Positions 8,045 to 14,988 of a stretch of DNA of 26,538 bases are shown here, in pieces. Below the pieces are notes generated by a model, which did not search any database, had not been told where the DNA came from, and was given only the letters and a program-made list of their open reading frames with translations. The stretch is taken from NCBI GenBank assembly GCA_030605665.1, contig JAUWHW010000005.1, positions 1 through 26,538 of the forward strand, written 5' to 3'. The translations under genes and the position numbers were made by a program. This DNA is from Dehalococcoidia bacterium. GTDB lineage: Bacteria; Chloroflexota; Dehalococcoidia; GIF9; AB-539-J10. The first letter of the stretch is position 1. Every line of letters starts with the position of its first letter.

Positions 8045-8146
8045 AAAATCAAAGGGCAAAAGTAAAAATGACAAATGGGAAGGTTAAAAATTACTTTTGA
8101 CTCTTGAACTGTAATTTTGATTTTTGATGTTTAATTTTTGATTTCT
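8042..8146. repeat. Family E AT-rich imperfect palindrome (copy 1)
   Basis: Very AT-rich spacer between alaS and ruvX. The left arm AAAAAATCAAA is mirrored by TTTGATTTTTGAT and TTTTTGATTT on the right. The same ordered blocks (AAAATGACA, GTTAAAAAT, TTGAA.TGTAATTTT, TTTGATTTTTGAT) recur at the end of the window (26371-26538), so it is a dispersed element rather than random low complexity. Confidence 0.7.
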
Positions 8147-8165
8147 TAAGGGGGTGAGGGTGGAA

Positions 8166-8732
8166 ATGCGTAGCTTAGGGTTAGATGTCGGGGATAAAAG
8201 AACAGGAGTGGCAATAAGTGGTCCACAAGGGCTTCTGGCTGTTCCTTTAACTGTGATTGCCAAAAGCGAGGATGCAACTATAGGCGATATTATCAAGCTT
8301 GTTGAACAGCATAGAATAGAGCGTATTGTAGTTGGTTTGCCTCGCTCCTTAGATGGTAGCCTTGGTCAACAAGCCGATAAGGTAACCGCCTTCACTGAGA
8401 AACTTCGTAGTGTCATTGCGAGCCGAAGCCCTGAACTCTTCCCTTCCTGTCATTCTGAGGGAGAGAAGCGACCGAAGAATCTCGCTCAGAGTAAGCTTCG
8501 TGAAGCAAGAGCGAAGCAATCTCATCTTACCCGAGTCGACATACAACTATGGGATGAGCGGTTCTCCACTGTAGCTGCTGAGCGGTTGATGGCTGAGGCG
8601 GGCACCAAGAGAAACAAAAGGAATCAGCATCGGGATGCCCTAGCTGCCGCCTTTATTCTTCAGGGATTTCTGGACAGTTGTCATTCTGAGCCTCCCCCCT
8701 GTCATTCTGAGCGAAACGAAGAAACTGGTTAA
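8166..8732 (+). CDS. ruvX: RuvX/YqgF RNase H-like protein carrying repeat-encoded inserts
   Basis: The YqgF/RuvX family has an RNase H-like fold and is implicated in 16S rRNA 5'-end processing and Holliday-junction resolution. From the ATG at 8166 it begins MRSLGLDVGDKRTGVAISGP, with the first catalytic Asp in LDVGDKR. IVVGLPRSLDGS and LWDERFSTVAAERLMAEAG follow, and HRDALAAAFILQGFLD has the last acidic site. The start is set by AAGGGGGTGA at 8148-8157. Normal length is about 138 residues; this one is 188. The excess is a ~37-residue segment (about 83-119) and a 17-residue C-terminal tail (172-188), both translated from family A repeats. All catalytic blocks lie outside them. The stop overlaps the aroE start by one base (TAATG). 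Confidence 0.9.
   Translation: MRSLGLDVGDKRTGVAISGPQGLLAVPLTVIAKSEDATIGDIIKLVEQHRIERIVVGLPRSLDGSLGQQADKVTAFTEKLRSVIASRSPELFPSCHSEGEKRPKNLAQSKLREARAKQSHLTRVDIQLWDERFSTVAAERLMAEAGTKRNKRNQHRDALAAAFILQGFLDSCHSEPPPCHSERNEETG
8412..8523 (+). repeat. Family A composite repeat inserted in frame in ruvX
   Basis: Left edge GTCATTGCGAGC and right edge GCGAAGCAATCTC are the two halves of one short family A unit, split by a second unit that starts GTCATTCTGAGGGAG (8449) and runs through GAAGAATCTCGCTCAG. It encodes VIASRSPELF, then CHSEGEKRPKNLAQ and AKQS, between the RuvX blocks EKLR and RVDIQLWDER. Confidence 0.92.
8680..8725 (+). repeat. Family A repeat fragment forming the ruvX C-terminus
   Basis: Two partial copies (GTCATTCTGAGCCTC at 8680 and GTCATTCTGAGCGAAACGAA at 8701) encode the last residues CHSEPPPCHSERNEETG. 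They sit just before the stop and fill the place where an aroE ribosome binding site would be. Confidence 0.88.
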
Positions 8733-9604
8733 TGGCAAAATTTATTGGCCTCATTGGTTATCCCATCAAACATTCCATTTCTCCTTATTTCCAGCAAGCG
8801 GCTCTGGATTACTACCAGCTTGATATTCGCTATGAAGCCTGGGAAACAGCCCCAGGGGAACTTGAAGCTACAATAGCTAAACTAAGGGAGCCTCAAAACC
8901 TGGGAGCTAATGTAACTGTGCCTTACAAAGAAGCAGTTTTACCTTTACTGGATGAGGTTGATGACCTGGCAAGTTTGATTGGCGCTGTCAATACCGTAGT
9001 TAAGAGGGATGGTAGACTTTTGGGTTTCAATACCGATGCGCATGGTTTTATTCAGGGTTTACGCCAGGAAGGATGTTTTGAACCTGAAGGTAAACGGGTA
9101 GTGATTCTTGGTGCTGGTGGAGCTGCCAGGGCAGTTTGCTTTGCTTTAGTGCGGGAGAAAGCAAGCTCGCTTACTATTATCAATCGGACTCAGACGCGAG
9201 CCAAGGGATTAGCTAATAGCTTAAATAGCTACATAGCTGAACTTGGACTGAGAACCGGGGTGACTACTCTGCCATGGCAAGCTTTGAGCTCAGGTGGGAC
9301 TTTTGCCCGCTGCCAGTTAATAGTTAATTGCACCACCCTGGGAATGAAGTATAGTCCCCAGGAAGGAAAATCACCCTTGAGTATTGAAGTAATTCCCAAG
9401 AATATCTTGGTTTATGACCTGGTATATAATCCTCATCCCACACCCTTGCTGCGGTTAGCTCAAAAGGCGGGAGCAAATATACTTGGCGGCCTAGCTATGC
9501 TAGTATATCAAGGAGCGGCCTCTTTCGAGTTATGGACGGACAAGAAGGCCCCCATCACTATAATGTTGGATAAGGCTAAGGAAGCAGTTCAAAAATTCGC
9601 CTAG
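8732..9604 (+). CDS. aroE: Shikimate dehydrogenase
   Basis: 290 residues; NADPH-dependent reduction of 3-dehydroshikimate to shikimate. The substrate domain shows GYPIKHSISP (the SxS shikimate contact), NVTVPYKE with the catalytic Lys, and GFNTDAHG with the catalytic Asp. The nucleotide domain has the Gly-rich VVILGAGGAARAV and NRT, typical of NADP-specific AroE, and ends with a conserved LVYQGAASFELWTDKKAP. It overlaps the ruvX stop by one base (TAATG) and has no separate ribosome binding site, so its translation is probably coupled to ruvX. It is the first of three shikimate-pathway genes here, with aroC and aroKB further on. Confidence 0.96.
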   Translation: MAKFIGLIGYPIKHSISPYFQQAALDYYQLDIRYEAWETAPGELEATIAKLREPQNLGANVTVPYKEAVLPLLDEVDDLASLIGAVNTVVKRDGRLLGFNTDAHGFIQGLRQEGCFEPEGKRVVILGAGGAARAVCFALVREKASSLTIINRTQTRAKGLANSLNSYIAELGLRTGVTTLPWQALSSGGTFARCQLIVNCTTLGMKYSPQEGKSPLSIEVIPKNILVYDLVYNPHPTPLLRLAQKAGANILGGLAMLVYQGAASFELWTDKKAPITIMLDKAKEAVQKFA

Positions 9605-9658
9605 GTTGATGCTAAAGCTTCAGGGTTTAGCCATCATGAAAGGGAAAAAGACAGGATA

Positions 9659-10657
9659 ATGAATAATCCCTATCTTATTGATTGGGCAATTACCAATAAG
9701 TGCAATCTCAATTGTCTCCATTGTAGAGGGATGGCTTCACAAGAACTTGATGGGGAGAAGGTGCTAGAGGTTGCAGAGCAGATACCCTTACTTAAGCCAG
9801 GATGGGTTATCATTGAGGGAGGAGAACCGCTTTTACGTCAAGAACTATTTAAAGTCATTGAGATTATTCATAATGGTGGGGTCAGGATTTATCTCATTAG
9901 CAATGGCATGTTTTTCGATGAGAGCATAGCCACCAGGTTAGCTGAATTTGAGGTGAATCTCATGATAAGCATAGATGGAGCTGATAAAGGAAGCTATGAA
10001 GAGATAAGGAAAGGAGCAAGTTTTCAAAAACTAAAACAGTCGGTAGCAATTGCCCATGAATATAAAATCCTTGATTCTTGTCCTGTGACTATAGGGAAGC
10101 ATAACTACGAAGAATTGGGCAAAATATTTAAATTTGCCCAGGAGATAGGCTATGAAAAGATTACATTTTTGGGATTAAAACCCTGTAAGGATTATGAAAA
10201 ATATGTTCTGAATGGAGAACAATATAAGACTCTCTTTCTTTCTGTGGTGAAATATCAGAAGGAATATATGATGAATGTATATTTTGACGAGCCGTTTTTC
10301 AAGCCATTTCTAAAGGAGCACAATATTGATTATTCCACAAGCTGGGAAAATGGTATTATAGTTCCAGATACCTCCTCATGCGTCTTTGGCAGTTATATGT
10401 TTATTGAGACAAACGGGGATGTGAAGCCTTGCACCTTTGCCGCCAAGGCAATGGGCAACGTAAATGAAAAAGACCTAGCCCAAATATGGGATGATATACA
10501 AAATTCGGAATGGATTAAAGAGATAAAGGATTTCTCTACCAGAAAAGGTCGATGCCGGGAGTGTAAATACTTGTATAACTGTGGGGGTTGTCGCTCCAGA
10601 ACATTTATTTTAACCGGGAGCTGGCTGGCCTCAGACCCTTCTTGTCCCTTGAGGTGA
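9659..10657 (+). CDS. Radical SAM/SPASM domain protein
   Basis: 332 residues. The radical SAM cluster motif CNLNCLHC (C15, C19, C22; CX3CX2C) binds the 4Fe-4S that cleaves S-adenosylmethionine. EGGEPLLR (53-60) is the SAM-binding GGEP loop. The C-terminal SPASM region has C241, then G253-X4-C258, C299-X2-C302-X5-C308-X2-C311 and C329, enough for two auxiliary iron-sulfur clusters. SPASM enzymes usually modify peptides or make peptide-derived cofactors, but no small precursor-peptide gene is visible beside it. A DUF1464 gene starts 5 bp downstream. The pair is AT-richer than the flanking aro genes and free of family A repeats, suggesting later arrival. Substrate unknown. Confidence 0.88.
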   Translation: MNNPYLIDWAITNKCNLNCLHCRGMASQELDGEKVLEVAEQIPLLKPGWVIIEGGEPLLRQELFKVIEIIHNGGVRIYLISNGMFFDESIATRLAEFEVNLMISIDGADKGSYEEIRKGASFQKLKQSVAIAHEYKILDSCPVTIGKHNYEELGKIFKFAQEIGYEKITFLGLKPCKDYEKYVLNGEQYKTLFLSVVKYQKEYMMNVYFDEPFFKPFLKEHNIDYSTSWENGIIVPDTSSCVFGSYMFIETNGDVKPCTFAAKAMGNVNEKDLAQIWDDIQNSEWIKEIKDFSTRKGRCRECKYLYNCGGCRSRTFILTGSWLASDPSCPLR

Positions 10658-10662
10658 AAGAA

Positions 10663-11670
10663 ATGAGAGTTGTAGGAATAGACCCTGGAACATATAGTTT
10701 CGATCTTTTCGGAATGGAAGATAACAGGGGAATTATAGTGGATGAATCCATAAAGTCAGAAGATGTGTTCAAAAATCCTTATATACTTATGGAAAGACTT
10801 GAGAAGCTAACACCATTGGACATTATCATTGGTCCCTCAGGGTGGGGAATACCTTTGAAAAGCATAAAAGATATGACCGAAAGCGATATCGGGAGAATGA
10901 TCCCATTGGATACAAAGGTAGCAGTAAACGAGGGAATAAAAAATGTGCTCTTAGAGATGAAAAAAAGAGAGATGCCTGTTTGCTTCACACCTGGTGTCGT
11001 TCATCTTAAAACCGTTCCTGCTTACAGGAAGTGGAATAAATTCGATATGGGAACAGCAGACAAGGTGTGCTGCGTAGCATTGGGGATAAAGGGTCAATCT
11101 GAAAGGTTAAGCATTTCCTTTAATGAAACCTCCTTTATCTATGTAGAAATGGGTTATGGATTCAGCGCGGTGATTGGTGTTGAATTTGGAAAGATAGTCG
11201 ACGGGATAGGGGGTACAAATGGCGCATTGGGTTTCATTGCTTCAGGGGGCATGGACGCCGAAATTGCTATTAGATTAAAACCGCCATTGACACAGGACAT
11301 CGTTTTTAGGGACGGCTTAAGGGATTTTGTGGGCAAAGATATTGAGCCAGAGGATCTAAAGAACTATAAAGAAGCGATGACTCTTTTAGGAGAAGCTGTG
11401 GAAAAGGATGTAGCTTCAATGCTTGTTTCCATGCCTTACCCCAGGGAGATAATCCTATCCGGCAGATTAATACAATATGAATTTATACACCAGGGACTCA
11501 GAGATAGGCTTAAAAAGTATGGGAGTGTTATAAAGGTTGAGAAACTATCCAGGATTGCTAAAGAAGCTGCTTGTGGTGCTTATATTATTGGGGAGGGATT
11601 ACTGGGGGGAAAATACCATAAGCTTGTAGAAAATATGGGAATTGACACTGCTGCTGGATGTTCAGATTAA
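10663..11670 (+). CDS. DUF1464 family protein (predicted ASKHA-fold kinase)
   Basis: 335 residues, resembling the DUF1464/COG2441 family, known mainly from archaea and labelled predicted butyrate kinase. It shows sugar-kinase/acetate-kinase-like nucleotide motifs: GIDPGT (5-10), GGTNG (183-187) and LSGR (265-268), plus TADK (131-134). The ATG at 10663 has an excellent GAGGTGAAAG (10651-10660), which overlaps the stop of the radical SAM gene, so the two are translationally linked. An in-frame extension back to 10588 lies within the upstream gene and is rejected. The butyrate kinase label rests on distant similarity. Given the pairing, activation of a substrate or cofactor for the radical SAM enzyme is equally possible. 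Confidence 0.78.
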   Translation: MRVVGIDPGTYSFDLFGMEDNRGIIVDESIKSEDVFKNPYILMERLEKLTPLDIIIGPSGWGIPLKSIKDMTESDIGRMIPLDTKVAVNEGIKNVLLEMKKREMPVCFTPGVVHLKTVPAYRKWNKFDMGTADKVCCVALGIKGQSERLSISFNETSFIYVEMGYGFSAVIGVEFGKIVDGIGGTNGALGFIASGGMDAEIAIRLKPPLTQDIVFRDGLRDFVGKDIEPEDLKNYKEAMTLLGEAVEKDVASMLVSMPYPREIILSGRLIQYEFIHQGLRDRLKKYGSVIKVEKLSRIAKEAACGAYIIGEGLLGGKYHKLVENMGIDTAAGCSD

Positions 11671-11747
11671 AGCGACTAAAAGCCAGGGCTGTCTTCAGTT
11701 GACATAATGTTTAATAAAGCGAGTAAGGTACTCATAGGAGGAGAAAG

Positions 11748-12680
11748 ATGAGAAGGAAAAAAGTGACCATTATTGGTCTGGCTGTGTTATTGCTGGCCGC
11801 GATGCTGATTCCGGCTAGCTGCATGCCAGTAGGAGATAAAATAGCAGTGATTCCTCTCAGCGGAGCTATTACAGCAGGAGGTAGTTCTTTATTTTATGGC
11901 TCGGCTATCACTCCCGGCTTGGTGAGGGAACAACTGAACAGGGCAGAGAAAGATATTACAGTAAAGGCGATAGTCCTTCGCATAGAGAGCCCTGGAGGGG
12001 TAGTGGCCCCTTGCCAAGAAATTTTAGTGGAGATAGAAAAAGTTAAGCAAACAAAACCGGTTGTGGTCAGTATGGGAAATACGGCTGCTTCTGGCGGTTA
12101 TTATATCTCGGCTAAGGCAGACAAGATCGTGGCCCTTCCAGGCACCTCTACTGGGAGCATCGGTGTTATCTCCCAGATACCCAATGTTAAAGGACTTTAT
12201 GATAAGTTGGGAATTGAGATACAAACTTTCAAAGGTGGGAAATATAAAGATATGTACTCGGGATTTAGAGAGCTAACACCCGAGGAAAAGGAAATTATGC
12301 AGCAGATGGTGGATAACTATTATGAGCAGTTTGTGCAGGTAGTGGCTGAAGGTAGGGGACTGAGCAAAGAGCAGGTCAGAAGTTTAGCTACAGGTCAGCT
12401 TTATACCGGCGCTGAGGCCAAGGAGTTAGGGCTGGTTGACGAATTAGGCGGGCTGGATACAGCTATAGATTTGGCAGCAGAGTTAGCTGGCATTACAACT
12501 CCAAGAGTAGAGTATTATACCCTTCCCAAGTCCCTCTTGGAATCGCTTCTAGGCATTAATTTGGATAGTTTGGTTTATGCCATCCAGATGAGGTTACTGG
12601 GATTGAGTGGGCAAGATATAGTCCTGCTACAGACCTTAAGCCGCACTTATCCTGAACCTCAATATCTGTGTCAAAGCTGA
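11748..12680 (+). CDS. sppA: Signal peptide peptidase SppA (S49 family)
   Basis: 310 residues, the short single-domain SppA of the Bacillus type, which degrades signal peptides left in the membrane. The N-terminus has a basic start and a hydrophobic stretch (VTIIGLAVLLLAAMLIPASC); Cys25 might be a lipobox cysteine, though PASC is not a strict match. The catalytic Ser115 lies in NTAASGGYY and the general base Lys167 in GKYKD, 52 residues apart as in Bacillus SppA. RELTPEEKEIMQQMVDNYYE and LYTGAEAKELGLVDELGG are conserved family blocks. The start is set by ATAGGAGGAGAAAG at 11734-11747. It follows the DUF1464 gene after 77 bp. Active site expected outside the cytoplasmic membrane. Confidence 0.93.
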   Translation: MRRKKVTIIGLAVLLLAAMLIPASCMPVGDKIAVIPLSGAITAGGSSLFYGSAITPGLVREQLNRAEKDITVKAIVLRIESPGGVVAPCQEILVEIEKVKQTKPVVVSMGNTAASGGYYISAKADKIVALPGTSTGSIGVISQIPNVKGLYDKLGIEIQTFKGGKYKDMYSGFRELTPEEKEIMQQMVDNYYEQFVQVVAEGRGLSKEQVRSLATGQLYTGAEAKELGLVDELGGLDTAIDLAAELAGITTPRVEYYTLPKSLLESLLGINLDSLVYAIQMRLLGLSGQDIVLLQTLSRTYPEPQYLCQS

Positions 12681-12713
12681 TGGGAGTAGATTGTTTGGCA
12701 ACTTCGGTTTTTT

Positions 12714-12840
12714 GTCATTCTGAGCCCCGTGGGCGAAGAATCTCTTATGGCCCCTTGGCGGAGCCTATCCTGATGAGCCGAAGCTTTGAGTGGAGTGAAG
12801 AGGAGATTCTTCGGTCGCTTCGCTCCCTCAGAATGACAGG
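12714..12840. repeat. Family A repeat pair, inverted, upstream of aroC
   Basis: GTCATTCTGAGCCCC at 12714 and its inverse CTCCCTCAGAATGAC ending at 12837 bracket about 125 bp, with GAAGAATCTC and GAGATTCTTC internal to them. The whole block could fold into a long stem. It occupies most of the sppA-aroC gap, ending 17 bp before the aroC start. Confidence 0.88.
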
Positions 12841-12856
12841 GGAGTGAAAGGAGCTA

Positions 12857-14203
12857 ATGGGACAATTTCGCTTTACTACTGCTGGAGAATCCCACGGGAG
12901 GGGATTGGTGGCCATAGTTGAAGGGATGGTAGCTGACCTTCCCTTGGAAGCGGAATATATCAATAAAGAACTTAAGCGTCGCCAAGCAGGCTATGGGCGT
13001 GGTCCCCGCATGAAAATAGAGAAGGATAGAGTGGAAATCATCTCAGGCGTCCGCTACGGGCTAACAATAGGCAGTCCCATTGCTCTCTTTATACCTAACC
13101 GAGAGTGGCAAAACTGGCAGGAAATAATGAGCGTTGCCCCTCTGGAGAAGGAAACTGAACCCATAACTCATCCTCGTCCTGGGCATGCTGATTTAGCTGG
13201 GGTGACTAAATATAATCTCAAGGACATCAGACCTATAATGGAGAGAGCCAGTGCTCGAGAGACCGCTGCCAGGGTAGCTGCTGGAGCTATAGCCAAAAGA
13301 TTTTTGGAAGAATTTGGCATAGTTATTCATAGCCATACTATAGCTATAGGCAGCGTCAAAATGTCATTGCCAGATGACTCCCTCCGTCATTGCGAGCCCT
13401 TCGCCTCCCGTCATTCTGAGCGCAGCGAAGAACCCCAGAGACCCTTCACTTCGTTCAGGGTGACAAAGGAGGGTTGTCATTCTGAGGGAGCAAAGCGACC
13501 GAAGAATCTCGCTCAGGATAAACTCCGCGAGGCAATCTCCATAAATTGGCAGCAGGTAGAAGCTTCTCCAGTCCGCTGTGCTGATGCTGAATTGGAAAGG
13601 GAGATGATAGCAGCCATAGATAAAGCCAAAGCTAGTGGAGATACGTTAGGTGGCATCTTTGAGGTAATCGCCGCTGCTGTGCCTGTTGGCTTGGGTAGCC
13701 ATATTAGCTGGGACCGCCGTCTCGATGGCAGGATTGCTCAGGCCATAATGAGCATCAATGCTGTGAAGGGAGTGGAAATCGGTGCTGGATTTGCCCTAGC
13801 CAAGCTCAAGGGCTCTCAGGCTCAGGATATTATCGAGCCTCACCCTTTCCCCGTCATTGCGAGCGAAGCGAAGCAATCTCTCCCCTGGTGTCATGTCACT
13901 AACTATGCCGGCGGCATTGAAGGCGGCATAAGCAATGGCGAGGATATAATAGTCAGTGCTGCAGTCAAGCCTATCGCTACCTTAGCCAGCCCCTTGCCAT
14001 CCATAGACCTTCGTAGTGGCGAAATAGCCAAGGCTCACTACGAGCGCAGCGATATTTGTGTGGTCCCCGCCGCTGGGGTGATTGGCGAAGCAATGCTGGC
14101 TATCGTTTTAGCTGATGCCTGTCTGGAAAAATTCGGCGGAGATAACCTGAAAGAGACGCTGGCAAATTATCATAATTACCAATTGTCTTTGCCTCGTTCC
14201 TGA
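12857..14203 (+). CDS. aroC: Chorismate synthase with two repeat-encoded insertions
   Basis: AroC uses reduced FMN to convert EPSP to chorismate. Conserved blocks: GESHG (10-14), RRQAGYGRGPRM (41-52), HPRPGHADLAG (105-115), RASARETAARVAAGAIA (130-146), GIEGGISNGEDI (353-364) and KPIATL (371-376). The length is 448 residues against 360-390 normally. The surplus is a ~52-residue insert (177-228) and a ~10-residue insert (333-342), both translated from family A repeats. The second lies just before the conserved TNYAGGIEGG segment and changes the residues usually preceding it, so an effect on FMN or substrate binding is possible. AAAGGAG (12847-12853) supports the start. The frame stays open throughout with all main catalytic motifs, so I judge it functional. 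Confidence 0.93.
   Translation: MGQFRFTTAGESHGRGLVAIVEGMVADLPLEAEYINKELKRRQAGYGRGPRMKIEKDRVEIISGVRYGLTIGSPIALFIPNREWQNWQEIMSVAPLEKETEPITHPRPGHADLAGVTKYNLKDIRPIMERASARETAARVAAGAIAKRFLEEFGIVIHSHTIAIGSVKMSLPDDSLRHCEPFASRHSERSEEPQRPFTSFRVTKEGCHSEGAKRPKNLAQDKLREAISINWQQVEASPVRCADAELEREMIAAIDKAKASGDTLGGIFEVIAAAVPVGLGSHISWDRRLDGRIAQAIMSINAVKGVEIGAGFALAKLKGSQAQDIIEPHPFPVIASEAKQSLPWCHVTNYAGGIEGGISNGEDIIVSAAVKPIATLASPLPSIDLRSGEIAKAHYERSDICVVPAAGVIGEAMLAIVLADACLEKFGGDNLKETLANYHNYQLSLPRS
13386..13539 (+). repeat. Family A composite repeat inserted in frame in aroC
   Basis: Outer halves GTCATTGCGAGC (13386) and GCGAGGCAATCTC (ending 13539) enclose a GTCATTCTGAGCGCAGCGAA unit (13410), an inverse fragment GTTCAGGGTGAC (13453-13464), and a GTCATTCTGAGGGAG unit (13476) running through GAAGAATCTCGCTCAG. 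This last part matches the ruvX insert closely over about 60 bases. It encodes HCEPFASRHSERSEE, then CHSEGAKRPKNLAQDKLREA. Confidence 0.93.
13853..13880 (+). repeat. Family A minimal unit inserted in frame in aroC
   Basis: A single uninterrupted 28-nt unit, GTCATTGCGAGCGAAGCG followed by AAGCAATCTC, read in a different frame from the first aroC insert. It gives VIASEAKQS at residues 333-341. It is the cleanest short form of the CATTGCGAG subtype in the window. Confidence 0.92.
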
Positions 14204-14244
14204 TGATGGATTATAGTTAGCTAAGATTTTACAGAAGGAGAAAA

Positions 14245-14457
14245 GTGAATCTGCCTGTTATTCTCACGGAAGGCGAAGATGGCTATATTGTAGCCGAGAT
14301 ACCGATGCTTCAGGGGTGCATTTCGCAAGGTAAGACTAAAGAAGAAGCACTGGCTAATATCAAAGAAGCTGCTGAGCTCTGCCTGGAAAGCATGAAAGAG
14401 GAGGGCTGGACACTGCCCAAGGAATATACCCTTGGCCAGATTGAAGTTACTGCCTGA
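14245..14457 (+). CDS. hicB: HicB-like antitoxin
   Basis: 70 residues of the HicB/UPF0150 partial RNase H-like fold: VILTEGEDGYIVAEIPMLQG then CISQGKTKEEALANIKEAAE match the family (G.....PdlpGc.sqG.T.eEAl.ni.eAi). There is no C-terminal DNA-binding domain, as in the short HicB class. The start is GTG at 14245 with CAGAAGGAG (14232-14240). The stop overlaps the hicA start (TGATG), the standard coupled arrangement. Its partner toxin is truncated, so the antitoxin may be an orphan. Confidence 0.85.
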   Translation: MNLPVILTEGEDGYIVAEIPMLQGCISQGKTKEEALANIKEAAELCLESMKEEGWTLPKEYTLGQIEVTA

Positions 14458-14567
14458 TGCCAGAGCTGCCGATCATTTCAGGAGACCAGTGCATATCAGT
14501 GTTGGAGTGTATTGGCTATCGGGTAACTCGCATCAGGGGAAGCCACGTTAGGATGAGATGCCCTGCT
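14457..14567 (+). pseudogene. hicA: Truncated HicA mRNA interferase
   Basis: The frame starts MPELPIISGDQCISVLECIG and continues YRVTRIRGSHVRMRCP, the N-terminal half of HicA including the GSH motif with the catalytic His. At about codon 37 the similarity ends and the frame runs on as antisense of the PIN gene. The normal second half (a further strand and helix, about 35 residues) is missing. The toxin is therefore probably inactive. The joint with the vapC-like gene lies around 14548-14567. Confidence 0.8.
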
Positions 14568-14988
14568 CTCCTTTCAAGCTCTTCCCGGCAACTATTTGAA
14601 AAGGCTCTATCCGTGGGATTTCACCTTTATCAAAATCTGTATCGAAACTCACGATCTTCAGATTGTAAAGCCTTGCTATGTAGTACTGATATGCATCATC
14701 GAAATCAAAGCTTTTCTCCTTAGCTAGTCTAGCTATGCGCAACTTATCATCTAAGTTAGTATTTACTAACTTTAAACCGATAAAGCTCCGGAGATCACTA
14801 AGAAAATCGATCAGGAAATCTAAAAGTTTCTGGCGAGTTAAGATAACTGCTATTGAGTGAATAGTGAAATCTGTGACGGTAGCTTCTAGTTTTCCTTCAA
14901 GTGCTAATTCCATAAACTTGAGGCATTCATCTTTCTTCTCTTGCTCCAGGAGTATTTCGAGAAAGATATTTGTATCAATCAGATACAT
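14548..14988 (-). CDS. PIN-domain toxin, VapC-like
   Basis: 146 residues of the PIN ribonuclease fold: MYLIDTNIFLEILLEQEKKD with the first metal ligand D5, then DFDDAYQYYIA (acidic D95-D98) and IVSFDTDFD (D116, D118). The glutamate usual in the second helix is not obvious; D40 in VTDFT may stand in. The start overlaps the upstream antitoxin by 14 bp, typical of a vapBC operon. The last residues (EQGISS) run across the junction with truncated hicA, so the C-terminus may be altered. Expected activity is site-specific RNA cleavage restrained by the antitoxin. Confidence 0.82.
   Translation of the reverse strand: MYLIDTNIFLEILLEQEKKDECLKFMELALEGKLEATVTDFTIHSIAVILTRQKLLDFLIDFLSDLRSFIGLKLVNTNLDDKLRIARLAKEKSFDFDDAYQYYIARLYNLKIVSFDTDFDKGEIPRIEPFQIVAGKSLKGEQGISS

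Noticed and set aside
8084..8296. 70-residue minus-strand frame across the ruvX start
   Set aside because: Antisense of ruvX continuing into the AT-rich repeat; no recognisable protein or translation signal.
10588..10662. Earlier start for the DUF1464 protein
   Set aside because: The extension lies wholly within the radical SAM gene. The ATG at 10663 has GAGGTGAAAG and starts the conserved GIDPGT block.
11699..11729. TTGACA before sppA as a promoter
   Set aside because: No acceptable -10 hexamer at 15-19 bp; the best is TAAGGT.
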